Below are positions 28,219 through 37,498 of a DNA stretch of 60,814 bases, in pieces; within the stretch, counting starts at the first letter, position 1, and each line of letters begins with the position of its first letter. This stretch comes from Kocuria marina. Its GTDB lineage: Bacteria; Actinomycetota; Actinomycetes; Actinomycetales; Micrococcaceae. Under the pieces are notes generated by a model, which was given only the letters and a program-made list of their open reading frames with translations, was not told the origin of the DNA and made no database searches. Position numbers and translations under genes: made by a program. The DNA is taken from assembly GCF_000786655.1 (NCBI RefSeq), contig NZ_JROM01000062.1:1-60814 (forward strand), given 5' to 3'.

Positions 28219-29438
28219 GCGCGCCGTCGGTGAGCGTCGTCGTCCCGTACTTCGAGAACCAGCGCGGCCTGGACCGCCTGCTCGCGGCACTCGCTCAGCA
28301 GGACCACCCGGCAGAAGAGTTGGAGGTCGTGGTCGCCGACGACGGCTCCGCCGAGGCGCCCGCGATCCCGCCCGTCCCGTTCGCGTGCACCGTGGTGCGG
28401 CAGGAGGACCTGGGCTTCCGCGCGGGGGCGGCGCGCAATCTCGGGGCGCGCACCGCGCGGGGCGACGTGCTCGTGTTCCTGGACGGGGACATGATCCCCG
28501 AGCCGGGGTTCGTCTCCGCGATGCTCACCGGGCTCGCCCGGGCGGATGACGGCCACGGCGTGCTCGCGGTGGGCGCTCGTCATCACGCGGCGCTCGACGG
28601 TCTCGACGTGCCCGCCGTGCTGCGCTGGGTCGCGGGCGAGAACCTCCCCGGCGCACGTCGGCTGCAGGATCCCGCGTGGCTCACGGACGGCTACGCCCGC
28701 ACGGCGGATCTGGCGGACGCGGGGACCGAGGACTTCCGGCTCGTGATCAGCGCGCTGCTCGCGATGGACCGCGCATTGTTCGAGCGCTGCGGCGGCTTCG
28801 ACGAGAGCCTCGTGGGCTACGGCGGCGAGGACTGGGATCTGGCGTACCGCTGCTGGCAAGCGGGCGCGCGCTTCACCCACGTGCCGCAGGCGGGGGCGTG
28901 GCACGACGGCCCCGACCTCGCCGGCCGCAGTGCCTCGCGCGCGGTCAAGGACGCCGAAACCCTCGCCCTCGCCCGGCGGATCCCGCTGCGCAGTACGCGC
29001 GGGCCGGGCGTCGCGTTCGCCCAACCGTGGGCGGTCGTGCGGGTGCGCGGGCACGACGACGCCGCCGAGGCCTACCTCACCGCCGCCCACGTCCTGCGTG
29101 ACACGGACGCCGGGGTGTGGTTCGTGGACCGCACGGACGTCCCGGACGCGCTCGCCGAGGACCCCCGGATCCGGCTCGGCACACCCCCGCGGGTCGTACT
29201 CGACCGGGCCGTGGTCCTCGCCGATGTCCACGCGCCCCTCACGCTGGACGTGCCCCTGCGCCGGTGGTACGAGCGCGGGGAGAGCCACGTCCCGGGGTTG
29301 CTCACGGTGCGTTCCGTGCGCGCCGTGAACCGGGCAGAATCGGATCCGGTGCGCGTGGACCCGGAGGATCCGCAGGTCCCGGTCCACGCCGCGGACACCG
29401 CACGACGACTCGAGGACAGGGTGGGACATGGCCGCTGA
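28215..29438 (+). CDS. Glycosyltransferase family 2
   Basis: 407 residues from GTG 28215, in a GTGA overlap with the previous stop. Classic GT-A start SVSVVVPYFENQRGLDRLLAALAQQ, nucleotide motif VVADDGSAE, LGFRAGAARNLGARTARGDVLVFLDGDMIPEPGFV (metal site D-x-D-like DGD), and acceptor region GGFDESLVGYGGEDWDLAYRCWQAGARF with the catalytic ED. The last 130 residues are an extra domain I cannot name. Soluble, no membrane helix. Expected to transfer a sugar in the same pathway as its two neighbours. Confidence 0.9.
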   Translation: MSAPSVSVVVPYFENQRGLDRLLAALAQQDHPAEELEVVVADDGSAEAPAIPPVPFACTVVRQEDLGFRAGAARNLGARTARGDVLVFLDGDMIPEPGFVSAMLTGLARADDGHGVLAVGARHHAALDGLDVPAVLRWVAGENLPGARRLQDPAWLTDGYARTADLADAGTEDFRLVISALLAMDRALFERCGGFDESLVGYGGEDWDLAYRCWQAGARFTHVPQAGAWHDGPDLAGRSASRAVKDAETLALARRIPLRSTRGPGVAFAQPWAVVRVRGHDDAAEAYLTAAHVLRDTDAGVWFVDRTDVPDALAEDPRIRLGTPPRVVLDRAVVLADVHAPLTLDVPLRRWYERGESHVPGLLTVRSVRAVNRAESDPVRVDPEDPQVPVHAADTARRLEDRVGHGR

Positions 29439-30393
29439 ACCAATGGATGATGCTCACATCGCGGGCCGCAGGGTGCACTACGGCGATTTCTACGGGCTCA
29501 ACGAACTCCCCGACGTCCCGCTGTTCGCGGTGTACGGCAACTGTCAGGCCGAGTCCCTGCGCGTCCTGCTCCACGGCGCCCTGGCCGGTGAGTGGCACGG
29601 CGTGCGCCTGCCGCCCGTGCACGAGTTGACCGAGCAGGACCTTCCCCACCTGCATACCCTGCTGCCGCGGCTCTCGCTGTTCGTGACCCAGCCCGTGGTG
29701 GTCGGATATCGCGGCCTGCCCCTGGGCAACGACGACGTCCTGCCGCGGTTGGCCGACGACGCCCGGGTCGTGCGCGTCCCGGTCATGCGGTGGACCGCCC
29801 TCATGCCCACGCTCGCGATCGTGCGGGCCCCGGGCGTGGGGGATCCGCCCGTGGCCCCGTATCACGACCTGCGGGTGCTGATCGCGGCGGCCCGGGGTGA
29901 TTCCACGGTGGAGCTGACCCGTCCGTCCCCGGAAGCGGTGCGGGTCGCGCGGGAGGAGTCCCTGCAACAGCTGCGGATACGACAGGATGCGCACCACACC
30001 CTGGATGCGGCGTCGATCCTGGATGCCGCCGGCCCCAACGCCGTGCACGTGATCAATCACCCGGGCAACGGGGTGCTCACGGGCGTGGCCGCAGCGATCC
30101 TGGCGGGGGCCGGCCTCAATGCGACCGTCCCCGATCCCGGGCGCGTGCTGCTCGGCGGGATCCGCGCGCCCATCTACACGAGCACGCTCGAGGCGCTCGG
30201 CCATGAACCCGATGACCTGATCGGGGGTCCGCACGACGACTGGATCATCCACGGGGAGCACATCCCGGAACAGGACATCGCGGCCGAACACCTGGGCTGG
30301 TACGCCCGGAACCCCTCCGTGGTCACGGCCGGATTGGTGCGCCACGAGCAGCTCATCTCCCGTTTGGGACTGGACGGGGGACTGCGCCGATGA
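29428..30393 (+). CDS. WcbI-like polysaccharide biosynthesis protein
   Basis: 321 residues, ATG 29428 inside the end of the GT2 gene. The start of the fold, LFAVYGNCQAESLRVLLHGALAG, is the signature of the WcbI family (capsule protein thought to acetylate or otherwise modify polysaccharide, with an SGNH-like core where YGNCQ replaces GDS). Further motifs: LFVTQPVVVGYRGLPLG and VHVINHPGN, the latter offering a candidate catalytic His. In the context of two glycosyltransferases it supports a surface-polysaccharide role. Confidence 0.83.
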   Translation: MAAEPMDDAHIAGRRVHYGDFYGLNELPDVPLFAVYGNCQAESLRVLLHGALAGEWHGVRLPPVHELTEQDLPHLHTLLPRLSLFVTQPVVVGYRGLPLGNDDVLPRLADDARVVRVPVMRWTALMPTLAIVRAPGVGDPPVAPYHDLRVLIAAARGDSTVELTRPSPEAVRVAREESLQQLRIRQDAHHTLDAASILDAAGPNAVHVINHPGNGVLTGVAAAILAGAGLNATVPDPGRVLLGGIRAPIYTSTLEALGHEPDDLIGGPHDDWIIHGEHIPEQDIAAEHLGWYARNPSVVTAGLVRHEQLISRLGLDGGLRR

Positions 30394-30932
30394 GCACCAG
30401 CAAGAAGGACACGGCGACAGCGGCGTCGTCGGGCCCGGAACGCACTCCGGACGGGCACCACATCGTGGTCAACGGGCGCAAGTGGCGCGCCACGGATCCG
30501 GGAATTCCGGAGAAGTTCCGGGAGGAACTGGTGCGCGAACTCATGAGCGCCCGGCGGGCCGTGAGGACCAAGGACGAACACGCGCGCGAGCGGGTCCAGG
30601 ACGCGAAGGTCGCGCTGGGCGAGCGTGGGGACCCGTGGTGGGAAGCCCCCACCGAGTCCGGGATCCGGGAACGGCGCGCCGCCACGATCCGGGCCCTACT
30701 GCGACACCGGGCGGGCAAGACGATCTGCCCGTCCGACGTCGCCCGGGCCCTGGGCGGGGACGACTGGCGGGACGCGATGCAGGACGTGCGCGACGTCGCC
30801 CGCGACATGGCGGACGTGGGGGAGATCACGGTGCAGCAAAAAGGTGAGACAGTGGACATCACCACAGCCCGTGGTCCCGTCCGGCTCGCGCCGGGACCGG
30901 AACTCACGGGGATGCCCGCGGACGGGGATTGA
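30390..30932 (+). CDS. DUF3253 domain protein
   Basis: 180 residues, overlapping the WcbI-like gene by 4 bases (ATGA). Residues 1-95 are charged, with HHIVVNGRKWRATDPGIPEKFREELVRELMSARRAV. Residues about 98-170 match DUF3253, a winged-helix-like fold: IRALLRHRAGKTICPSDVARALGGDDWRDAM, then VGEITVQQKGETVD and RGPVRLAPG. No function is known. Position at the end of the glycan operon may be accidental. Confidence 0.85.
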   Translation: MSTSKKDTATAASSGPERTPDGHHIVVNGRKWRATDPGIPEKFREELVRELMSARRAVRTKDEHARERVQDAKVALGERGDPWWEAPTESGIRERRAATIRALLRHRAGKTICPSDVARALGGDDWRDAMQDVRDVARDMADVGEITVQQKGETVDITTARGPVRLAPGPELTGMPADGD

Positions 30933-30962
30933 CACCGTCCGCCCGGACCGAGGAGGTCGCGC

Positions 30963-32147
30963 ATGACGTTCCTGGACGACGCCACATCACTGCAGCCCGA
31001 GCTCGTGGCGCTGCGCCGCACCCTGCACTCCAACCCCGAACTCGGCAACGACCTGCCGTGGACCCAACAGCAGGTCCTGGACGCCCTGGCCGGGTGCGAT
31101 CTGGAGATCACCAAGGGCGAGTCCGTGACCTCGGTGGTCGCGGTGCTGCGCGGTGCGAAACCCGGGCCCACCGTGCTGCTGCGCGGGGACATGGACGGGC
31201 TGCCCGTCGTGGAGAAGACCGGGCTGGAGTACGCCTCGAGCAACGGGAACATGCACGCGTGCGGTCACGACCTGCACACCGCGGGTCTCGTGGGCGCGGC
31301 CAAACTGCTGAGCGCTCGCCGGGAGGATCTCGCGGGCAACGTGATCTTCATGTTCCAGCCCGGTGAAGAGGGCCCCGGTGGAGCGGCCCCCATGCTCGAG
31401 GAGGGCCTGCTCGAGGTCACCGGTGAGAAGCCCGTGGCCGCGTACGGCATCCACGTGAGCCCCGGTGAGCAAGGCGTGTTCAACTACCGCCCGGGCACCG
31501 CGATGGCCGGTGCGAACTACATGAACGTGACGTTCCACGGCAAGGGCGGGCACGGTTCGCAGCCCCACACGGCCAAGGACCCGGTGCCCGCGCTGCTCGA
31601 GTTCGGCACCGCGCTGCAGGTCATGATCACGCGCCGGTTCAGCGTGTTCGATCCCGTGGTCGCCTCGATCACCCAGCTCTCCGCCGGGCAGGCCATGAAC
31701 GTGATCCCGGATTCCGCGCAGCTGGGGGCGAGCGTGCGCACGCTGTCCCGCGAGAACACGGAACTGTTCCCGGTGGCCGTGCGCGAGCTCGCGGACGGGA
31801 TCGCCGCGGCCCACGGTGTGCGCGCCGAGGTGGACTGGAACATCCTGTACCCCGTGACCGTCAACGACGACGCCGAGGCAGCCTTCACCGCCGAGACCCT
31901 CACCCGGATGTTCGGTGAGGACCACGTGGTCGAGGTCGAGAACCCGCTCATGGGTTCCGAGGACTTCTCGTTCGTGCTCCAGGAAGTACCCGGGTGCTAC
32001 GTCTTCCTGCAGTGCAGCCCGCCGGACGTGGACCTCGCCACCGCGGACTGGAACCACTCGCCCGGTGTCCTGTTCGACGACGCCGTCCTGGGCGCCCAGG
32101 CCGCGGCCCTCGCCGAACTCGCGTGGGAGCGTCTGGCGCGCGCCTGA
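30963..32147 (+). CDS. M20-family amidohydrolase/peptidase
   Basis: 394 residues, ATG 30963 with GAGGAGG 6 bases upstream. The M20D (IAA-amino acid hydrolase/HipO) pattern is clear: LRRTLHSNPELGNDLPWT, metal and catalytic region RGDMDGLPVVEKTGLEYAS and MHACGHDLHTAGLVGAA, FQPGEEGPGGAAPML, dimer-domain HGKGGHGSQPH, and the last metal ligand region near NHSPGVLFDD. It removes acyl or amino acid groups from N-acyl amino acids or dipeptides. It probably forms a unit with the transporter 88 bases downstream. Confidence 0.93.
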   Translation: MTFLDDATSLQPELVALRRTLHSNPELGNDLPWTQQQVLDALAGCDLEITKGESVTSVVAVLRGAKPGPTVLLRGDMDGLPVVEKTGLEYASSNGNMHACGHDLHTAGLVGAAKLLSARREDLAGNVIFMFQPGEEGPGGAAPMLEEGLLEVTGEKPVAAYGIHVSPGEQGVFNYRPGTAMAGANYMNVTFHGKGGHGSQPHTAKDPVPALLEFGTALQVMITRRFSVFDPVVASITQLSAGQAMNVIPDSAQLGASVRTLSRENTELFPVAVRELADGIAAAHGVRAEVDWNILYPVTVNDDAEAAFTAETLTRMFGEDHVVEVENPLMGSEDFSFVLQEVPGCYVFLQCSPPDVDLATADWNHSPGVLFDDAVLGAQAAALAELAWERLARA

Positions 32148-32235
32148 TGTCCTGACCGGTGGCCGGGTTCCCGCCCGGTCGCCGGTCACCCCGGTAATCC
32201 CGTCCCCGGGGGCGGATCCACAGAACGGATGACCC

Positions 32236-33489
32236 ATGGCACCCATCCTCGCCGCAGCCATCGTGCTCGCCTTCATCGCCCTGGGGGAGCTCGTCTCCCT
32301 GTGGTCGAAGGCCCGCGTCCCTGCCCTGCTCGTGGCCATGTTGGGGGTGTTCGTCTTCGCGAAAGCGGGCATCATCCCCGCCGATCTCGTGGAGACCTCC
32401 ACGATGGTCGCCCTGGGCGCGTTGATCCAACCGGCGTTGATGGTGCACATGGGGTCCCTGATCCCGCTGTCCGTGATCCGGCAGCAGTGGAGAGCGGTGC
32501 TGATCGCGCTCGCGGGCATGGTCGTGGGTGTGGGTTTCGTGCTCGCGGCCGTCACCCCGCTGTTCGGTTTCGAGTACGCCGTGGCGGGATCCGGGCCGCT
32601 GGCCGGCGGGATCGTCTCCACCGCACTGACCACGCAGGGCCTCACGGGTGCGGGTGTCGCCGGCGCCGTCCTCGTGGTGCCCACCCTCGTGCTCATGCTC
32701 CAGTCCTTGCCGTCCATGCCGCTGACCAACCTGCTCCTGCGCCGCTACGCGTTGCATCTGCGGGACGCCGCGGCGCCCCGTTCCCAGCGTCGTTCCGACA
32801 CGACGCTCACCGACACCCCGACCGCGGACGCGACGTTCACCGACCGACCGGCCGCCGACGCGACCGCCGAACCTCCGCGCGACGGCGGCCTCGGGGGCGG
32901 CGCCGCGCGGCGCACGCTCGTCAGGCTGCCCGAATCCCTGCGCGAGAACCAGTTGTTCCTACTGTTCCTCGTGCTGCTCGCGGGCTCCGCGGCGTTCTAC
33001 CTGGGTCAGTGGACGGGCGTGAGCTATTCCATCTGGGGCCTGGCTCTCGGCATTGCCCTGACCGCACTGGGCGTGCTGCCGGACAAGATCCTGGAGCGCA
33101 GCAACTCGTTCGGGCTGGCGATGGCGGCGATCATCTGCATCGTCATCGCGCCACTGATGGGCGCATCGATCGCGGACGTGCTGGCGTCCCTGGCTCCCGT
33201 GGTGGCCATCCTGCTCATCGGGATGCTCGGGATCCTGATCGGGGGAGCGGTGATGACCAAGCTCCTGGGGTGGGACCCCCGGCTGGGCATGCCCGTGGCG
33301 CTCACGGCGATGTTCGGTTTCCCCGCCGACTACCTGATCGTGCAGGAGGTCGTGCGGTCCACGGGCCGGGACGAGGCGGAGCAGGAGGCCCTGCGCACCA
33401 GGATCCTGCCGCCCATGCTGATCGGTGGCTTCACCTCGGTCAGTGCCGGGTCCATCGTGATCGCGAGCGTCCTGGTGAGTCTGCTCTGA
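32236..33489 (+). CDS. Polytopic membrane transporter, family uncertain
   Basis: 417 residues with about eleven or twelve helices in two halves, separated by a hydrophilic stretch near residues 175-235 (repeats of DTPTADATF-like words). Small-residue loops GGIVSTALTTQGLTGAGVAGA in half 1 and AMFGFPADYLIVQEVV in half 2 look like re-entrant substrate loops of ESS/GltS-like sodium-coupled carriers. I cannot confirm the family. Placed between an M20 peptidase and an amidohydrolase, it could carry the amino acid or peptide substrate. The ribosome site is weak (GGATGACCC). Confidence 0.7.
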   Translation: MAPILAAAIVLAFIALGELVSLWSKARVPALLVAMLGVFVFAKAGIIPADLVETSTMVALGALIQPALMVHMGSLIPLSVIRQQWRAVLIALAGMVVGVGFVLAAVTPLFGFEYAVAGSGPLAGGIVSTALTTQGLTGAGVAGAVLVVPTLVLMLQSLPSMPLTNLLLRRYALHLRDAAAPRSQRRSDTTLTDTPTADATFTDRPAADATAEPPRDGGLGGGAARRTLVRLPESLRENQLFLLFLVLLAGSAAFYLGQWTGVSYSIWGLALGIALTALGVLPDKILERSNSFGLAMAAIICIVIAPLMGASIADVLASLAPVVAILLIGMLGILIGGAVMTKLLGWDPRLGMPVALTAMFGFPADYLIVQEVVRSTGRDEAEQEALRTRILPPMLIGGFTSVSAGSIVIASVLVSLL

Positions 33490-33534
33490 GCTCTTCCGGC
33501 CCTGTCTCTGGGCGGCCGGGGTAGTGCACGCGGT

Positions 33535-34764
33535 TCAGCGCACCCGCTCCCCGGACTGCCACACCCCGCGGACCCGGCCGCGCAATTGGGTGACGCCCTC
33601 GCGGTGGAGATCGCCCTGGAGCAGGACCAGATCCGCTGTGGCCCCGCGCTCCAGGTTTCCCAGGCACGGTTCCTCGATGAGCTGCGCGGCCGTGGAGGTC
33701 GCGGCACGCAACGCATGCACAGTGGACATCCCATTGGCCGCCATGAGCTCGATCTCCTCGAGGTTCTCGCCGTGGGCGCCCACGCCCGCGTCCGTGCCCA
33801 TCGCGATCTTCACGCCGGCATCGTGAGCCTTGGCCACGGAGGCGCTATGGGCCTGCGCCACGCGCCGGGCCTTCTCGGCCACACCCGGGGGCAGGGGCAC
33901 ACCGGCCTCATGGGCTGTGATCACCGCGAGCGGGGCCTGCAGTGTGGGGACCAGGAAGGCGTCGTGCTCCAGGAACAGTTCGATCGCCTCGTCGTCGAGG
34001 AAGATGCCGTGTTCCACGGAACGCGCTCCGGCGCGCAGGGCGTTCTTGATCCCGGGGGCACCCTGGGCGTGGGACATCACGTAAGCGCCCTGTGCACGGG
34101 CCTCGGCCACGATGACCTCGATCTCGTCCGGGCCGAACTGTGAGTGCTGCGGATCGTCGTCGGGGGACAGCACACCGCCCGTGGAACAGATCTTGATCTG
34201 GTCCGCACCGGCCCGCAGGATCTCGCGGGCCTTGCGCCGGACGCCGTCGGGACCGTCGGCCACGCCGTCGGGGCGGCCGGTGTGCGGCGCGAGCATGGGT
34301 GAGCAGGCACCCGAGAGCAACCAGCTGTCACCGTGGCCCCCGGTCTGGGACATGATGCTCACGGCGAGTTTCACGCGGGGTCCGCGGACCAGCCCGGTGG
34401 CCAGGGAGTGTTTGAGGCCGGCGTCCGCGCCGCCGGCGTCACGCACGGTGGTCACACCGGCATCGAGCGTGCGCCGCATGTTGTCCACCGAGCGGTAGAA
34501 CTGCGTGGAGAACGGCTCCGCGAAGCCCGCGAGGGACCCCGCGTTGCTCACGGTCAGGTGGACGTGGCAGTCGATGAACCCCGGGGTGAGCGTGTGTCCC
34601 GAGCCGTTCACCGTGCGCGTGTCCTGCGAGGCCTGGATCTCGCCGTGCGAGGCCACTCGCTCGATGCGTCCTTCGCGCACCAGGACGTCCCTGGTCCCGG
34701 AGTGAAAGTCCGTGCCGTCGAAGACGACGACGTCCGTGAACAGCGTGCTGGTGGGTTCCCTCAT
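33535..34764 (-). CDS. Metal-dependent amidohydrolase, prolidase-like
   Basis: 409 residues from ATG 34764 (GGAGG 5 bases upstream). Amidohydrolase superfamily with the imidazolonepropionase/Sgx prolidase pattern: first metal pair in PGFIDCHVHLTV, bridging lysine in DQIKICSTGGVLS, histidines in MSHAQGAPG and VEHGIFLDDE, and catalytic Asp in IAMGTDAGVGAHGEN. The C-terminal beta sandwich closes with GNLERGATADLVLLQGD. The substrate is probably an Xaa-Pro dipeptide or cyclic amide. Converges with the transporter gene, 45 bases apart. Confidence 0.92.
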   Translation of the reverse strand: MREPTSTLFTDVVVFDGTDFHSGTRDVLVREGRIERVASHGEIQASQDTRTVNGSGHTLTPGFIDCHVHLTVSNAGSLAGFAEPFSTQFYRSVDNMRRTLDAGVTTVRDAGGADAGLKHSLATGLVRGPRVKLAVSIMSQTGGHGDSWLLSGACSPMLAPHTGRPDGVADGPDGVRRKAREILRAGADQIKICSTGGVLSPDDDPQHSQFGPDEIEVIVAEARAQGAYVMSHAQGAPGIKNALRAGARSVEHGIFLDDEAIELFLEHDAFLVPTLQAPLAVITAHEAGVPLPPGVAEKARRVAQAHSASVAKAHDAGVKIAMGTDAGVGAHGENLEEIELMAANGMSTVHALRAATSTAAQLIEEPCLGNLERGATADLVLLQGDLHREGVTQLRGRVRGVWQSGERVR

Positions 34765-34798
34765 GGTGTCCTCCCGGGGTGTGGGCGTTGCGGCGGAG

Positions 34799-35731
34799 TC
34801 AGGCGTGCAGAACCTCGTGGGATTCCGAATCGCGGATGTCCGCGGTCTCGATCTGGAACGTGGAGTGGTGTACCGACACGTCGAAGTGTTCCGCGACACA
34901 CGTCTTCACGTCCCGGAGCAAGTCTGCCGCATGGCCGTCCCGGAAGCACTCGTCCTCCACGACCACGTGCGCGCTGATGGTGGGCAAGCCGGTGGCGACC
35001 GTGGAGGCGTGGACGTCGTGCACGTCCACCACGTGGTGCAGCGCCATGATGTGCTCACGGAACAGGTCCAGGTCCAGGCCGCGCGGCGTGAACTCCATGA
35101 GCACCGCGGCGGTCTCGCGCATGATCCGCACGGCGCGGGGGAGGATGAGTGCGGCGATGAACAGTGCCGCCACGGTGTCCGCGCGCTGGAACCCAGTGGT
35201 CGCGATCACCACGGCTGCCACGATCACGCCCAGCGAGCCCAGGGCGTCGTTGACGACCTCCAGGAACGCGGCACGCATGTTGAAGTTGCTCTCCCGACTC
35301 GAGGACAGCACCAGGATGGCCACCACGTTGCACGCCAACCCCACGGCGCCGAAGACCAGCAGCTCCGTGGGCGGTACCTCGCGCGGTTCCACGAGTCGCC
35401 GCACACCTTCCACGGCGGCGAAGATCCCCACGCCCAGCAGGAGGGTGGCCTGGCCGAGGGCCGCGATCACCTCCACGCGCCGGAATCCCCACGTGTGCTT
35501 GGAACTGGCCGGGCGCGTCATCAGATGCGCCGCGATGAGCGCCACAAGCAGCCCGATCGCGTCCGTCAGGGCGTGGACGGTGTCGGTCAGCAGGGCCAAG
35601 CTCCCCGTGATCACCGATCCCACCGCCTGGGCCACGACCATCCCCGCGGTCAGCCCGAAGGCCACCCACAGTCGCCCCCGATGTCCCGTGGCTCCCGGGT
35701 GCGTGTGCCCGTGCGCGTGTCCGGCGCCCAT
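34799..35731 (-). CDS. Cation diffusion facilitator metal exporter
   Basis: 310 residues from ATG 35731. N-terminal metal-binding HAHGHTHPG, six helices with the CDF zinc site pairs DTVHALTDAIGL (HxxxD in helix 2) and VVNDALGSLGV (helix 5), and the cytosolic C-terminal domain (HHVVDVHDVHASTVATG, ISAHVVVED) that senses metal. It exports zinc or a related ion with protons. It begins in a 1-base TGATG overlap with the upstream arsR-type gene, so it is the target of that regulator. Confidence 0.94.
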   Translation of the reverse strand: MGAGHAHGHTHPGATGHRGRLWVAFGLTAGMVVAQAVGSVITGSLALLTDTVHALTDAIGLLVALIAAHLMTRPASSKHTWGFRRVEVIAALGQATLLLGVGIFAAVEGVRRLVEPREVPPTELLVFGAVGLACNVVAILVLSSSRESNFNMRAAFLEVVNDALGSLGVIVAAVVIATTGFQRADTVAALFIAALILPRAVRIMRETAAVLMEFTPRGLDLDLFREHIMALHHVVDVHDVHASTVATGLPTISAHVVVEDECFRDGHAADLLRDVKTCVAEHFDVSVHHSTFQIETADIRDSESHEVLHA

Positions 35732-36162
35732 CACTCGGCCTCCCGTCCCGACGACGACGCCGCCGCCCCGCCCTGCGCTGCAGCGGTCCCGGTGGCGGGT
35801 CCCTGCGGGGGATGACGCAAGTGGGCGCACAGCACCGCGTCGGTGCCGGTGGCGTGCAGGATGTGTTCCGCGGCGGCGATCAGTGCTGCGAGTTCATGGG
35901 GGCGGGTGAGGGAATACCACGTGGCACGCCCCTCCGGCCGGGCCTGGATCAAATGGCACTCCACGAGGAAGCTCAGGTGCTTGCTCACCGTGGACTGGGC
36001 CAGGCCCATGTGCTCCACGAGGTCCCGGACCCGGTGTTCCCCCGAGGCCAGGTGCTGCACCACGGCCAGCCGGGTCGGTTCACTCAGGGCCTGGAACAGG
36101 TGCGCGTACGCGGCGGTGGCTCGTGCATCCAGCGTGGGGAGCTCACTCACTTCAATCGCCAT
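35731..36162 (-). CDS. ArsR-family metal-responsive repressor
   Basis: 143 residues from ATG 36162. Winged helix with LFQALSEPTRLAVVQHLASGEHRVRDLVEHMGLAQSTVSKHLSFLVECHLI; CHLI offers a cysteine, and the C-terminal half HATGTDAVLCAHLRHPP adds Cys/His residues near the usual alpha-5 zinc site. Translationally coupled to the CDF exporter. Expected to repress its own operon until metal binds. Start chosen because it lies 6 bases after a -10 box. Confidence 0.92.
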   Translation of the reverse strand: MAIEVSELPTLDARATAAYAHLFQALSEPTRLAVVQHLASGEHRVRDLVEHMGLAQSTVSKHLSFLVECHLIQARPEGRATWYSLTRPHELAALIAAAEHILHATGTDAVLCAHLRHPPQGPATGTAAAQGGAAASSSGREAE

Positions 36163-36168
36163 GGAGCG

Positions 36169-36174
36169 ATGATA
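36169..36174 (-). promoter_or_regulatory. -10 box TATCAT of the arsR-CDF operon
   Basis: Minus strand TATCAT, then 6 bases, then ATG 36162. The AT-rich run near 36189-36205 upstream may hold the -35 region or operator. Confidence 0.5.
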
Positions 36175-36250
36175 TCGCCCTACGCCGCAAACAAAAAAGT
36201 GTGAGGTGATGTGGGTCGCCCTGGGGCGCCGCGACACGACCACGCCGGAC

Positions 36251-36312
36251 ACATCTGTGCTGCGATACGACGCTTTTCCGGGCAATCCAGCGTCTTATCG
36301 CAGCACAGATGT
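36251..36312 (+). repeat. 62-base intergenic hairpin element, copy C
   Basis: Left arm 36251-36273 starting ACATCTGTGCTGCGATA, 16-base loop, right arm 36290-36312 ending CAGCACAGATGT. The arms pair along all 23 positions with one mismatch, the most perfect copy. It lies between the arsR-type promoter and the end of the dehydrogenase gene. Confidence 0.85.
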
Positions 36313-36363
36313 TCCGGTAGCCGCGCGGGAGCCGCGGGCCACCCTGCTGAACGTGAATCGGGG

Positions 36364-37449
36364 TCACATCGTGGGATTAAACCGCAGGATGCGGTCATCC
36401 CCCTCGGACGGCGAGCCACGCCCGTCCGTGTTGTTGGTCATGACCCACAGCGAGCCGTCCGGGGCCTCGGTGACATCCCGCAGCCGACCGTATTCATCGG
36501 TCAGGTGTTCCACGGACTGTGTGGCCTCCGGCAGTGGGATCTCGTGCAGTCGCGCGCCGCGCAGGTTGGCCATGTACAGGGTGCCATCCATGATGGCAAT
36601 GCCGCTGGGGCTCGCCTCCGCGGGCTGCCACTGCTGGACGGGATCGATGAACTCGTCGCGGTCGCCCATTCCCTCGACCTCCGGCCAGCCGTAGTTGCCA
36701 CCGGGCTCGATCACGTTGAGCTCGTCCCACGTGCTCTGCCCGAACTCGCTCGAGTACATCGTGCCGTCCTGCGCCCACGCGAGCCCCTGCGGGTTGCGGT
36801 GGCCGTAGCTGTACACCGGTGAGCCGGGGAACGGGTTGTCCTGCGGGACATCACCCGACGGGGTCAGACGCAAGATCTTCCCGGACAGTGACTCCCGGTC
36901 CTGGGCGGCAGTGCGATTCCCGGCGTCACCGACGGTCGCGTACAGCATGCCGTCGGGCCCGAACGCGATCCGCCCACCGTTGTGGGTGCTGCCCGCGGGA
37001 ATGCCGTCCAGGAGCGTCTCGGCATCCCCGAGGGACAGGTTGCCCGGCGCGCCGGTGATGGGGAAGCGCTGGATCCGATTGCCGTCCTGGGCGGTGGAGT
37101 ACGCGTAGAGGTGGTTCTCGTGCACGGCCAGTCCCAACAGCCCGCCCTCGCCCCGCGGCGCAACGCCGCGAACGACGTCCACCTCGCGAGCTTGCCCGGC
37201 GTCGTCGAGCTCCAGAATTCTTGCCGAGTCGCGCTCGCTGACCAGGGGAGTGCCGTCGTGGAAGGCAACGGACCACGGCGCGTCCAGGTTTTCGGTCACG
37301 GTCCGGGGCTCACCCAACGATGACGCCGCCGCGGCCGTTTCGCTCGGGGCCGGCTCAGCCGGCCGGTCGCCGTTGCCGGTGCACGAGGTCAGAAGGAAAA
37401 GGCCGCCCACAAGGAACGCGGCGGCTGCGGGACGTGGTGTGGAAACCAT
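36364..37449 (-). CDS. PQQ-type glucose/sorbosone dehydrogenase lipoprotein
   Basis: 361 residues. Signal peptide with lipobox FLLTSC near residues 18-23, so the mature protein is anchored outside. Beta-propeller of the soluble aldose dehydrogenase (GSDH) family: ENLDAPWSVAFHDG, GEGGLLGLAVHEN, HNGGRIAFGPDGMLYATVGDAGN, YGHRNPQGLAWAQDG, GGNYGWPEVEG. It oxidises sugars with a quinone cofactor, though many actinobacterial members have no shown PQQ. Start ATG 37449 has AAAGGA 7 bases upstream. Monocistronic. Confidence 0.9.
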   Translation of the reverse strand: MVSTPRPAAAAFLVGGLFLLTSCTGNGDRPAEPAPSETAAAASSLGEPRTVTENLDAPWSVAFHDGTPLVSERDSARILELDDAGQAREVDVVRGVAPRGEGGLLGLAVHENHLYAYSTAQDGNRIQRFPITGAPGNLSLGDAETLLDGIPAGSTHNGGRIAFGPDGMLYATVGDAGNRTAAQDRESLSGKILRLTPSGDVPQDNPFPGSPVYSYGHRNPQGLAWAQDGTMYSSEFGQSTWDELNVIEPGGNYGWPEVEGMGDRDEFIDPVQQWQPAEASPSGIAIMDGTLYMANLRGARLHEIPLPEATQSVEHLTDEYGRLRDVTEAPDGSLWVMTNNTDGRGSPSEGDDRILRFNPTM

Positions 37450-37498
37450 GCTGCGGTCCTTTCGGGGCCGTGGCGTGGCTCCAGCCTAACGGGGCTGT

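Noticed and set aside
33496-33519. CCGGCC/GGCCGG as a terminator between the transporter and the amidohydrolase
   Set aside because: Only six base pairs with a 12-base loop; too weak to call in a sequence of this GC content.
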